A stretch of 35,461 nucleotides of DNA from Oscillospiraceae bacterium (GTDB taxonomy: Bacteria > Bacillota > Clostridia > Oscillospirales > Ruminococcaceae), in contig JAIEDQ010000071.1 in NCBI GenBank assembly GCA_029067895.1, positions 1 to 35,461 on the forward strand, written 5' to 3'. The position numbers and the translations under genes are program-made. Within the stretch, counting starts at the first letter, position 1, and every line of letters begins with the position of its first letter. Under the pieces are notes generated by a model, which saw only the letters and a program-made list of their open reading frames with translations, had not been told where the DNA came from and did no database searches. Below are positions 18,335-27,418 of this stretch, piece after piece.

Positions 18335-19588
18335 ATGCAGAATGCGTCAAACGCCGTTCCCGACGGCAGAAGAAGAAAAACCGCCAATGCTGACAATGTG
18401 CGGCGAAAAAGAATAACGTCCGACGGGACCTCCAGAGGCTACCGTGAAAAGATAGCAACGGGACCTATAGATTATCCGTTCCTGCTGATAGTTATGATAC
18501 TGCTTGTAATGGGTATCATTATGATGTTCTCGGCGGGCTACGCATGGGCTATCCGCGAGGAGGGCGGCGACGGTACGGCATACGTACGCAATCAGATGGC
18601 AATGGCGGGAATAGGTCTGGTGGGAATGTTTTTCGCGTCGTTTTTCGACTACCACTGGTTCAGAAAGCCCATAATCGCATACGGCTTTTACCTGATGTGC
18701 GTGGTGCTGCTGGTACTGTGCAGGGTGGGACCGTTCAAGGATCCTCATAACGATTCGTACCGCTGGGTAAAGTTTGCGCCCGGTATACCCTCGTTCCAGC
18801 CGTCAGAGCTTATGAAGCTTGCTATCATCATGCTTTTTGCATACCTTATTTCGGTAAACTATTCCAAGATGAAATATTTCAATTACGGAATAGTTCCGTT
18901 TCTTGGCTTTTTGGGCGTGGTCGTTGCGCTGATGATGATACAGCCTCACTTATCGGGAACGATCATCATATGCGCCATCGGTATAATAATGATGTTCGTA
19001 GGCGGCTCGCGTGTAAAGCATCTGATCGTTCTGGGACTTTTAGGCGTGGCTGCGCTTGCGGTCGCACTGTTCATACTGATCGAGGTAAAGGATTTCAGCT
19101 ACTTTGAAAAGCGTATCATGTCCTGGACAGACCCGTTCGGCGCGGAGGCTTCCGACGCCACATGGCAGACGAAAAACAGTCTTATTGCAATCGGTTCGGG
19201 CGGACTTTTCGGTCTGGGACTTGGCAATTCCCGCCAGAAATTCCTGTACCTGCCCGAAGCAAAAAACGACTTTGTTTTCGCCGTTGTCTGCGAGGAGCTT
19301 GGCTTTGTGGGCGCGCTTATGGTAATAATCCTGTTCCTGCTCTTTATCTGCCGCGGAATGTACATTGCTTCCAAGGCTCCCGACAAGTACGGAATGATGC
19401 TTGCGGTGGGACTTACGGTGCAGATAGGCTTGCAGGCTTTGCTGAATATCGCCGTTGTAACAAATACCATACCCAATACCGGCGTTTCGCTGCCCTTTTT
19501 CAGCTACGGAGGAACAGCCCTTATCATGCAGCTTGTGCAGATGGGCATTATCCTGAATATATCACGGCAGTCAATTATTGAAACTTAG
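18335..19588 (+). CDS. ftsW: SEDS-family FtsW/SpoVE peptidoglycan polymerase
   Basis: RWVKFAPGIPSFQPSELMKLAIIMLFAYLI; PNTGVSLPFFSYGGTALI; AAGGAGG RBS before ATG 18335. Confidence 0.93.
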   Translation: MQNASNAVPDGRRRKTANADNVRRKRITSDGTSRGYREKIATGPIDYPFLLIVMILLVMGIIMMFSAGYAWAIREEGGDGTAYVRNQMAMAGIGLVGMFFASFFDYHWFRKPIIAYGFYLMCVVLLVLCRVGPFKDPHNDSYRWVKFAPGIPSFQPSELMKLAIIMLFAYLISVNYSKMKYFNYGIVPFLGFLGVVVALMMIQPHLSGTIIICAIGIIMMFVGGSRVKHLIVLGLLGVAALAVALFILIEVKDFSYFEKRIMSWTDPFGAEASDATWQTKNSLIAIGSGGLFGLGLGNSRQKFLYLPEAKNDFVFAVVCEELGFVGALMVIILFLLFICRGMYIASKAPDKYGMMLAVGLTVQIGLQALLNIAVVTNTIPNTGVSLPFFSYGGTALIMQLVQMGIILNISRQSIIET

Positions 19589-19645
19589 CGGCAGGGGCAG
19601 ATACAAACGCTGTCCCTGCAATGACATACGGAAAGGAAAAATATC

Positions 19646-20797
19646 ATGTTAAAGGTTCTAATGGCGGGCGGAGGCACGGGGGGACACATAAATCCCGCTC
19701 TTGCCATAGCTTCGATAATAAAGGAACACCACCCCGACGCGGAGTTTCTCTTTGCTGGTACTCCAAACGGCATGGAGGCAAGGCTCATACCGAAAGCCGG
19801 GTACGAGTTTGCTCCCATAAAGGTAAGCGGCTTTCAGCGGAAGATAACTCCGAAAAACCTTGTGCGCAACGCACGCGCGGCGGCGTATCTCACCGCTTCG
19901 GGACACCGCTCAAAGCAGATAATCGACGGCTTCAAGCCCGATATTGTTATCGGCACGGGCGGATACGTCAGCTATCCCATTCTGGCAAAAGCCGTCCAGA
20001 TGGGCATTCCCGCGGCGATACACGAGCAGAACGCTTTCCCCGGAATAACAAACCGTCTGCTTGCAAAAAAGGTGGACGAGGTAATGCTCACCGTCGAGGA
20101 GGCTGCGGGACATCTTGACGCCTGCGCAAAATACACCGTAACGGGACTTCCCGTAAGAGCGGGCTTTTCCGCAGGAGCGTTAAGCCGCGCGGAAGCAAAA
20201 AAGAAGCTTGGTCTGGACGAGGGGCTGTGTATTTTCAGCTTCGGAGGAAGTCTTGGCGCGGGAGCGATAAACAACGGCGCGGCGGCTCTTCTGAAGTGGG
20301 AAAAGGAAAACAATATCCCCGTGAACCATATCCACGGCTTCGGAAAAATGGGTCACGAGACCTTTCTGCCGAAGCTTAAGGAGCTTGGCATAGATTACGA
20401 AAACGACAAGCGTCTTATCATAAAGGAATACTTCGACAACATGGACGTATGCACGGCTGCCGCCGATCTTATCATCTGCCGCAGCGGAGCGTCCACAATA
20501 TCCGAATTGCAGGCAATGGGCAGAGCCTCGGTTCTGATACCGTCGCCAAACGTTACCGCGAACCACCAGTACCACAACGCTATGGTTCTGGGACGTGCGG
20601 GAGCGGCTGTTGTCATTGAGGAAAAAAATCTCACCGACGAGCTTCTTATCGAAAAGGTGGGCGGACTTATCAAAGAACCCCAAAAGCTGGATTCCCTTGC
20701 AAGACGCGCCGCGGAGACCTACGTCAGCGACACTCCCGACAGGATATACGCGGTCATTGACAGACTGATAAATAAAAACCGTTCACAGGACCAATAA
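19646..20797 (+). CDS. murG: UDP-GlcNAc:undecaprenyl-PP-MurNAc-pentapeptide GlcNAc transferase
   Basis: MLKVLMAGGGTGGHINPALAIA…GTGGYVSYPIL…HEQNAFPGITNRLLAK…FGGSLGA…ICRSGASTISEL. Confidence 0.96.
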   Translation: MLKVLMAGGGTGGHINPALAIASIIKEHHPDAEFLFAGTPNGMEARLIPKAGYEFAPIKVSGFQRKITPKNLVRNARAAAYLTASGHRSKQIIDGFKPDIVIGTGGYVSYPILAKAVQMGIPAAIHEQNAFPGITNRLLAKKVDEVMLTVEEAAGHLDACAKYTVTGLPVRAGFSAGALSRAEAKKKLGLDEGLCIFSFGGSLGAGAINNGAAALLKWEKENNIPVNHIHGFGKMGHETFLPKLKELGIDYENDKRLIIKEYFDNMDVCTAAADLIICRSGASTISELQAMGRASVLIPSPNVTANHQYHNAMVLGRAGAAVVIEEKNLTDELLIEKVGGLIKEPQKLDSLARRAAETYVSDTPDRIYAVIDRLINKNRSQDQ

Positions 20798-20915
20798 ACA
20801 AAATTATTTGCGCGATTGTTCCCTAAACCGTTTAAAAAGCCGCCCTGCGGCTTGGCTTTCACAAAATCTCCCCTACCGCATACTATAAACCAAAAACGGT
20901 AAGGGAGCTGCCGAT

Positions 20916-22184
20916 ATGCATTTACAAAAGCTTGTTATAAACGGAGGCAAAAAGCTGAACGGAGAGATCCGTATTCAGGGAGCGAAAAACGCCGCGCTGC
21001 CAATAATGGCGGCGGCAGTACTTTGCGGCAAAGCGGGGGAAAAGGTCACGCTGCGGAACTGTCCGCGGATATCGGACGTTTACGCCGCAATGAGAATACT
21101 TACATATCTGGGCTGCAAGGCAAGCTTTGAGGACGGTACGGCGGTAATAATCCCCGAAAATGTTTCCCGTCCCGAAATTTCCGACGAGCTTATGCGGGAA
21201 ATGCGTTCCTCCATATTCTTCCTCGGAGCTATTCTCGGCAGGACGGGCAGATGCAGGATAACCCTCCCCGGAGGCTGCGATCTGGGTCCAAGACCGATAG
21301 ATATGCACATTTCCGCCCTTCGGAAGATGGGCGTTACAATAAAAGAAGAATACGGCGCGCTGGACTGCCGCGCGGAAAAGGGTCTGACGGGAGCGAAAAT
21401 TTCCCTGTCATTTCCCTCGGTGGGAACTACCGAAAACATCATGATGGCGGCGGCTCTTGCGGAGGGTACGACGATCATCGGCAACGCCGCCCGCGAACCC
21501 GAGGTGGCTGATCTTGCCGAATTTCTCAACCGCTGCGGAGCAAAAATAAGCGGCGCGGGCGGAGGAAAGATCATCATAAACGGCGTTAAGGAGCTTCACG
21601 GCTGCGACTATAAGATAATGCCCGACAGGATAGCCTGCGCCACATATCTTGCGTGTACGGCTTCGGCGGGGGGAGAGCTTGCGGTCACGGGCTGCCGTCC
21701 TTGGGACGTGGAAAGTATCCTGCCCGTTTTCGAGCAGATGGGCTGCTCGGTCTACACGCTGGACGACAAGATATTTTTCAGCGCAAACCGTCCGCTGAAA
21801 GCGGTAAATCCCATACGGACAATGGTGTACCCAGGCTTCCCCACTGACGCGCAGGCTCCCGTTATGGCTTCCCTGTGCAAGGCGAGGGGCACGTCGGTGT
21901 TTGTGGAAAATATCTTCGAGAGCCGTTACAAGCACGTTGCAGGACTTACCCGAATGGGCGCGGATATCCTCGTCGAGGGTAAAGTCGCGGTAATCGAGGG
22001 CGTGAACAGGCTTTACGGCGTAAAGACGGAGGCTCCCGACCTGAGAGGCGGCGCTGGACTTGTTGCAGCCGCTCTTGCGGCGGACGGCACAAGCGAGATA
22101 ACAAACATACAGTACATTGACCGCGGCTACGAGGAGATCGAGAAGGTGCTGTCCTCACTGGGCGCGGATATAAAAAGAGTATGA
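20916..22184 (+). CDS. murA: UDP-N-acetylglucosamine 1-carboxyvinyltransferase
   Basis: LVINGGKKLNGEIRIQGAKNAALPIMAAAVL…LPGGCDLGPRPIDMH…GFPTDAQAPVMA. Confidence 0.95.
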   Translation: MHLQKLVINGGKKLNGEIRIQGAKNAALPIMAAAVLCGKAGEKVTLRNCPRISDVYAAMRILTYLGCKASFEDGTAVIIPENVSRPEISDELMREMRSSIFFLGAILGRTGRCRITLPGGCDLGPRPIDMHISALRKMGVTIKEEYGALDCRAEKGLTGAKISLSFPSVGTTENIMMAAALAEGTTIIGNAAREPEVADLAEFLNRCGAKISGAGGGKIIINGVKELHGCDYKIMPDRIACATYLACTASAGGELAVTGCRPWDVESILPVFEQMGCSVYTLDDKIFFSANRPLKAVNPIRTMVYPGFPTDAQAPVMASLCKARGTSVFVENIFESRYKHVAGLTRMGADILVEGKVAVIEGVNRLYGVKTEAPDLRGGAGLVAAALAADGTSEITNIQYIDRGYEEIEKVLSSLGADIKRV

Positions 22185-22200
22185 AAGGAACGGTCGTAAA

Positions 22201-23079
22201 ATGCAGAACGGCAAGTCACAAAAGCGAAAACGCAATATGTCGCTTCATTACAGCGCGGTCGTGCTGATTGTACTGATAATATTTTCCGTTCTTTCGGTAA
22301 CGGTTTTGTTCAATATCGAGACCGCTATGGTAATAGGCTCGTCGATCTATACCGCGGACGAAATAATCAGAGTCAGCGGAATAGAGGGCGGCGACAACAT
22401 GATACGCAAAAATCTCGGCAAGGCGGAAAAAGCCATTACCTCGGAGCTTATCTACATAGAAGAGGCAAGGATAAAGCGGAAGCTGCCGTCGTCGGTGGAG
22501 ATAGTGATAGTGCCCTGCGTTGAGACGGCAAGTCTCCAGGACGAGGGCGGCTTTATGATCGTGAGCGAAACGGGAAAAATACTCAGGATCTCCGAAGAGC
22601 CTGCCGAGGACACACAGGTGTTCTACGGGGCAAATCCCGCAGAGGAGCTTAAAATAGGCGATACATTCAGGTCGGAGGACGAAGCCAAAACCGATGTGGT
22701 CTACAGGCTGATGGAGCTTGCGGAAAACAAGTTCGTATCGGAGATAACAAGCTTTGACGTTAACGACCGTCTTAACATAAGCTGCATATACGATAACAGA
22801 ATAGACATAGAATTGGGAGTTATTACCGACGTAGACTACAAATTCAAGCTTGCAAACGAGATAATCTCCACAAGGATATCCCCCGACGCGGAGGGCAGGC
22901 TGAATATGCTGAAAAACGGCGGGCGGTTCCTCAGCAAAGCCGATCTGGAGCAGATAGATGCAACTTTCCAGCACAATTCCGAAATGGCTGCGGAAACTGT
23001 CACCGAAGAAACGGCTGCCGAAACCTCAGCCGAGCCGTCCGAGGATACGAACACGTCAACAAAACTCAATTTTGAGTAG
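22201..23079 (+). CDS. divIB: DivIB/FtsQ-type cell division protein
   Basis: Basic N-terminus, one TM, POTRA-like region (YTADEIIRVSGIEGGDNMIRKNLGKAEKAI…IYIEEARIKRKLPSSVEIVIVP); between murA and ftsZ. Confidence 0.82.
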   Translation: MQNGKSQKRKRNMSLHYSAVVLIVLIIFSVLSVTVLFNIETAMVIGSSIYTADEIIRVSGIEGGDNMIRKNLGKAEKAITSELIYIEEARIKRKLPSSVEIVIVPCVETASLQDEGGFMIVSETGKILRISEEPAEDTQVFYGANPAEELKIGDTFRSEDEAKTDVVYRLMELAENKFVSEITSFDVNDRLNISCIYDNRIDIELGVITDVDYKFKLANEIISTRISPDAEGRLNMLKNGGRFLSKADLEQIDATFQHNSEMAAETVTEETAAETSAEPSEDTNTSTKLNFE

Positions 23080-23127
23080 CCTGCTTTAGTAATTTTTTCT
23101 AAAATATATGTTTTTTTTATAAAACCC

Positions 23128-23156
23128 TTGAAAAATAATTTAAAGTATGTTAAAAT
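23128..23156 (+). promoter_or_regulatory. Sigma-A-like promoter of ftsZ
   Basis: TTGAAA (23128-23133), 17-nt spacer, TAAAAT (23151-23156). Confidence 0.55.
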
Positions 23157-23286
23157 AAATGTTGTATATGTGAAAGGTGTCCCTTTCGGCGTTTGCGCAA
23201 ACGTGAACGCGTGTTCGGCGGCATACCGTTTCGCTGTCGGCACAGGTATGGTTTTTCATGGAATTTAAAATAGGAGGACATTGTAA

Positions 23287-24375
23287 ATGGGATTTTCTGT
23301 CGATAACGAGGAAGTCTTTTCCGATATTAACATAAAAGTCGTCGGCGTCGGCGGCGGCGGCGGAAACGCGCTGAACTGCATGGCGACCGAGGGTATTTTC
23401 GACGTTGAATTTATCGCCGTTAATACCGATGCGGCTGCTCTGCGTGCTTCAAAGGCGTCCACAAAGGTACAGATAGGCGAAAAGCTTACAAGAGGACGCG
23501 GCGCGGGCAACAAACCCGAAATAGGCGAGCGTTCCGCTCAGGAAAACCGCGATGAGATCGCCGCTGCTCTCAAGGGCGCGACTATGGTGTTCATCGCCGC
23601 AGGTATGGGCGGAGGCACAGGCACGGGCGCGGCTCCTGTTGTTGCCGAGGTCGCAAAGGAAATGGATATACTTACCGTCGCTGTTGTAACAAAGCCTTTC
23701 AATTTTGAGCAGAAAGCCAAAATGGTTCAGGCTGAGCGCGGCATAGGCGAACTTATGAAAAACGTGGATTCCCTTGTGGTTATCCCTAACGAGAGACTTA
23801 TTTCCACCAGCGAAAAGCCCCTTACCATGAAGGAAAGCTTCGCTATGGCGGATAATATACTTAAAACAGGCGTAAAGTCAATTGCTGAGCTTATCACGGT
23901 TGACGGCTTCATCAACCTTGACTTTGCGGACGTTGAGACCACCATGAAGAACGCGGGCTATGCGCACATGGCTATCGGTCACGGTTCGGGCAAGGACAAG
24001 GCTGCCGAGGCGGCAAACGCCGTTATCACCAGCCCGCTGCTTGAGACCTCTATCAGCGGCGCTACAAGACTGCTGGTAAATATCGTTATGTCCGAGGACG
24101 CTCTTTCCACCGATATCGACACGGCTACAAAGCTTATTACCGAGGCTGCCGATCCCGATGTTGAGCTTATCTTCGGCGCAAGCTTCAACGACCAGATGGA
24201 GGACGAGATCAACCTTACCGTAATCGCTTCGGGCTTCAAGGATTTCGGTGCAGGAAACGTTGTAAAGGCGGACTCTCCCGTGGAAGCTGCTGCGGAAGCA
24301 GAGGCTGTTCCCGCTCCGTCGTCGGCTATCGACGATTACAGCGCGCTGCTTGGTATCTTCAACGACAGAACATAA
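23287..24375 (+). CDS. ftsZ: Cell division protein FtsZ
   Basis: IKVVGVGGGGGNALNCM…FIAAGMGGGTGTGAAPVVAEVAKEM…GHGSGKDKAAEAANAVITSPLLE. Confidence 0.97.
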   Translation: MGFSVDNEEVFSDINIKVVGVGGGGGNALNCMATEGIFDVEFIAVNTDAAALRASKASTKVQIGEKLTRGRGAGNKPEIGERSAQENRDEIAAALKGATMVFIAAGMGGGTGTGAAPVVAEVAKEMDILTVAVVTKPFNFEQKAKMVQAERGIGELMKNVDSLVVIPNERLISTSEKPLTMKESFAMADNILKTGVKSIAELITVDGFINLDFADVETTMKNAGYAHMAIGHGSGKDKAAEAANAVITSPLLETSISGATRLLVNIVMSEDALSTDIDTATKLITEAADPDVELIFGASFNDQMEDEINLTVIASGFKDFGAGNVVKADSPVEAAAEAEAVPAPSSAIDDYSALLGIFNDRT

Positions 24376-24389
24376 TAGCAAAGGAAATG

Positions 24390-24418
24390 ACCCGTCCCGA
24401 TATTTGGGGCGGGTTTTT
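24390..24418 (+). terminator. Intrinsic terminator after ftsZ
   Basis: ACCCGTCCC-N7-GGGGCGGGT-TTTT. Confidence 0.85.
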
Positions 24419-24469
24419 ATGTACACAAAAACCGAACGTCCTCTGTCTTAAAAAGGCAGGGGACGTTTG

Positions 24470-24563
24470 TGCAAACCTTATATCAAAGCTTTTTTTCTGT
24501 CTCGAAAGAAAAATTTGCCGCCATCACTATAGACGGCGGCATGGGTAAAGGCTCAGCCTTTTT
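24470..24563 (-). repeat. Dispersed structured intergenic repeat, copy B (minus orientation)
   Basis: Reverse complement AAAGGCTGAGCCTTTACCCATGCCGCCGTCTATAGTGATGGCGGCAAATTTTTCTTTCGAGACAGAAAAAAAGCTTTG. Confidence 0.8.
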
Positions 24564-24944
24564 GGGGGGATTATGAGTAACTGCAAAACAAGGGGGAGGT
24601 CTTGCAGAATTGTAGGTGGACGCCGCCCGCGTCGGATTTCCGCGGACTCCGCAGTCTGAGCAAACGGAGACGAGGACGGCAAAATGAGCAGTCAAAATCC
24701 GCGCAGTCCGTTATTTTTTCCGAACTGCTCTGTAAGTCCGCTTCCATGCGGGCATAATTTTTTATGAACATGAAAATTTGTTTTTGACTATGGTTAAAGT
24801 ATACAGCCGCTTTGTGAAAACTGCATGAAAACCGTAGGAAAGTCCTATAAAAAAGTTGTACCAAAAATTCAAAAAAACTCTTGACAAGTTTTGAAAGATG
24901 TGATAAACTGTAAAAAGTTATTATTAAGAAAGGTGGTGAACAGT

Positions 24945-25022
24945 ATGACAATCAGAAATTTTTACGGGATACACAGGACCGACCGAGGCAGTACTGTTCA
25001 CATCTTATCCGTTCTTTTGTAA
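24945..25022 (+). CDS. Putative 25-aa peptide ORF with own promoter and strong RBS
   Basis: MTIRNFYGIHRTDRGSTVHILSVLL*; AAAGGTGGTG RBS; upstream TTGACA-N17-TAAACT; terminator at 25052-25086. Confidence 0.4.
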   Translation: MTIRNFYGIHRTDRGSTVHILSVLL

Positions 25023-25051
25023 AATTATGGTATAAGATTATGACTAAAGGC

Positions 25052-25086
25052 GCGCTCTTTCGGTTTATCCGGGAGAGCGCTTTTTT
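25052..25086. terminator. Intrinsic terminator between the short transcript and the convergent XRE gene
   Basis: GCGCTCT-N15-AGAGCGC-TTTTTT. Confidence 0.7.
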
Positions 25087-25090
25087 ATTT

Positions 25091-25330
25091 TTATTCGGTG
25101 AAAAAGTCTCCCACAGGTACGCCGAGGATACGGGAAAGTCCGTAAAGCTCGATATCGGAAACGGTTCGTGTACCGTCCTCAATGCGGGAGACTGAGCCGC
25201 GGCAGATGTACACGGCAATGGTCTCAAGCTTGTCCGAAAGCCGCTGCTGACTCATTTTCTTGGCGATACGGAACTCACGTACCTTGTTTCCCACAATATT
25301 TTTTCTTTCGCCGTCAATTATTCGCGCCAT
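25091..25330 (-). CDS. XRE-family helix-turn-helix regulator
   Basis: VREFRIAKKMSQQRLSDKLETIAVYICRGSVSRIEDGTRTVSDIELYGLSRILGVPVGDFF; GGAGAG RBS. Confidence 0.88.
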   Translation of the reverse strand: MARIIDGERKNIVGNKVREFRIAKKMSQQRLSDKLETIAVYICRGSVSRIEDGTRTVSDIELYGLSRILGVPVGDFFTE

Positions 25331-25350
25331 AATTTTCTCTCCTTTGAATT

Positions 25351-25423
25351 AATTGTCTTGACATAGGACAATTATTATGATATACTTTTTTGAGAATAAT
25401 ATTGTCCTGTTATAGGACAATAT
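25351..25423. promoter_or_regulatory. Two similar palindromic operators in the XRE/ABC intergenic region
   Basis: AATTGTCT-N7-GGACAATT (25351-25373) and ATATTGTCC-N7-GGACAATAT (25399-25423). Confidence 0.7.
25358..25386 (+). promoter_or_regulatory. Sigma-A promoter for the ABC exporter operon
   Basis: TTGACA (25358-25363), 17-nt spacer, TATACT (25381-25386). Confidence 0.75.
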
Positions 25424-25525
25424 GGCGGTAAATTAAGGGGGTAATTAAAAAAATCATGATTAACTTTATAAGACGCTGCACTAAAAATTTTGTTACGAAC
25501 TCACCACTCAAAAAGGAGGCACAAA

Positions 25526-27418
25526 ATGAGCATATTCAGCAAACCCAAAAAAGAAGAAAATGCCGACGAATTTCACAGGGATTACGGTCTGTTCAGTAAT
25601 ATCGGCTACATTTTCAAAGCGTTCGCGCGGTATCGAAAATCCCTGTTTTTCGTGCTTATCGCGGGCGGTGTCGCGGGAGCGTCCATGTCCTACATCTGGA
25701 GCTTTATCGGAAAGCTTGTTATCGACATGATAGAACGGCAGGCGGGTTCTGCCGATAAGGACATAAAACCGCTTCTGTGGCTTGTTATCGGCGCGGTCGT
25801 AATAGAGCTGGTTTTTCTGTGCGTGAACAATATTTCCGCTCAGAAGCTAAGCGTCGGCTTTACCTATATCCGCATGATGCTGGTAAAGGAAAGAATTGCC
25901 AAAACACTGTCAATGGAGTACGAAACACTTGAAACCCCCGAAATGCTTGACCGTCTGCAAAAGGCGAAGCGAGCCACAAACGGCGACTGGCACGGCGTTC
26001 AGGGCATGATGACCTATATGCAGACTATGGCGACCTACGTTGTATCGGTCGTGGTCTCAACGGTTATCATGGCGACCTTTAACCCTTGGATCATTTTGGT
26101 AGTCGGCATACTGTCGGTGATACAGTTTCTGTTTTTCGACTATATCCGCAGAAAGGATAAAAGGGAAATGTGGGACGCAATGATGCCCCACTGGCGCAAG
26201 CTGGACTACATGACCCATGTTACAACGGATTTTTCCTTTGCAAAGGATATCCGTCTGTTCGGAATGAAAAAGTTTCTCACCAAACGGCAGAAAGAGGTCT
26301 ACGACGTGGAGCTTGAGCACTGGTGGAGATCGCGGCAGTTCTGGGTGTGGAACACCCTTTTCTCCCACGGCATAGCTTTTATCCGCAACATTATCGTGGT
26401 GGGCTGGCTGATCTGGAGCATGGTGGAGAACGGACTTTCCATAGGTAATTTTACGCTGTACTTTGCAAGCTCCATGGCGTTTTCAAACGCGGCAATGCAG
26501 GTTTTGACGGCAATTTCGGGACTTAAAGAGCGTTCCGCCCAGACGGACGATTTCCGAAGCTACATGGATATTCCCATAGGCGACGAGACTGCCGAGACCA
26601 TACCTATACCCGAAGCGGAGGAGTACGAATTTACTTTCGAGAACGTTTCGTTCCGCTACAAGGGACAGGAAAATTACGCTCTGAAAAACATAAACATCAC
26701 CCTTTCCCCGGGCGAAAAGCTTGCGGTGGTGGGACTTAACGGCGCGGGCAAGACCACCTTTATCAAGCTTCTTCTGCGGCTTTACGACGTTTCCGAGGGA
26801 CGTATCCTGCTGAACGGCACGGATATCCGCAGCTTTGACAGGGCTGAGTATTTCAGAATGTTCGCCCCCGCTTTTCAGGACGTTACGGTATTTGCGTTCC
26901 CCATGAGCGAGAACGTTTCCATGAGCGAGCCGTTCAACACCGACAAGGACAGGGCGGAAAAAATGCTCCGCAGCGCAGGTCTGGGCGAGAAGATAGATTC
27001 TCTGGAAAAGGGCGTTGACACCGAGCTTCTGAAAGTCCTGTACGACGACGGCGTAGACCTTTCGGGCGGCGAAAAGCAGAAGCTTGCTCTTGCCCGCGCA
27101 CTTTACAAGAATTCAAAAATAATCGTCCTCGACGAGCCTACAGCCGCTCTCGATGCTCTTGCGGAGTACCGCCTGTACCAGAGCTTCGACGGAATGATCG
27201 GCAAAAAGACTGCGGTCTATATTTCCCACAGGCTGTCGTCAACGCGTTTCTGCGACAGGGTCGCAATGTTTGCCAAGGGCGAAATGGTTGAGACGGGTAC
27301 TCACGAGGAGCTTATGGAGCTGAACGGCGAATATGCGGAAATGTTCCGCGTTCAGGCGCAGTATTATGTTGAGGACAAGGACATTATAGTATCGGAGGGA
27401 GTGATAGAAAATGGCTGA
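25526..27418 (+). CDS. ABC transporter, fused permease/ATP-binding protein (exporter subunit 1)
   Basis: Walker A GLNGAGKTTFIKLL, signature LSGGEKQKLALARAL, Walker B IIVLDEPTAALD; AAGGAGG RBS before ATG 25526. Confidence 0.93.
   Translation: MSIFSKPKKEENADEFHRDYGLFSNIGYIFKAFARYRKSLFFVLIAGGVAGASMSYIWSFIGKLVIDMIERQAGSADKDIKPLLWLVIGAVVIELVFLCVNNISAQKLSVGFTYIRMMLVKERIAKTLSMEYETLETPEMLDRLQKAKRATNGDWHGVQGMMTYMQTMATYVVSVVVSTVIMATFNPWIILVVGILSVIQFLFFDYIRRKDKREMWDAMMPHWRKLDYMTHVTTDFSFAKDIRLFGMKKFLTKRQKEVYDVELEHWWRSRQFWVWNTLFSHGIAFIRNIIVVGWLIWSMVENGLSIGNFTLYFASSMAFSNAAMQVLTAISGLKERSAQTDDFRSYMDIPIGDETAETIPIPEAEEYEFTFENVSFRYKGQENYALKNINITLSPGEKLAVVGLNGAGKTTFIKLLLRLYDVSEGRILLNGTDIRSFDRAEYFRMFAPAFQDVTVFAFPMSENVSMSEPFNTDKDRAEKMLRSAGLGEKIDSLEKGVDTELLKVLYDDGVDLSGGEKQKLALARALYKNSKIIVLDEPTAALDALAEYRLYQSFDGMIGKKTAVYISHRLSSTRFCDRVAMFAKGEMVETGTHEELMELNGEYAEMFRVQAQYYVEDKDIIVSEGVIENG

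Noticed and set aside
20837-20853. AAGCCGC-cct-GCGGCTT hairpin between murG and murA as a terminator
   Set aside because: Stem is perfect but no T-run follows; it could be a terminator remnant or mRNA hairpin, too weak to call.
24483-24951. Minus-strand ORFs of 70 and 126 aa downstream of ftsZ
   Set aside because: They run through repeat copy B and low-coding sequence; no convincing RBS or conserved domain seen.
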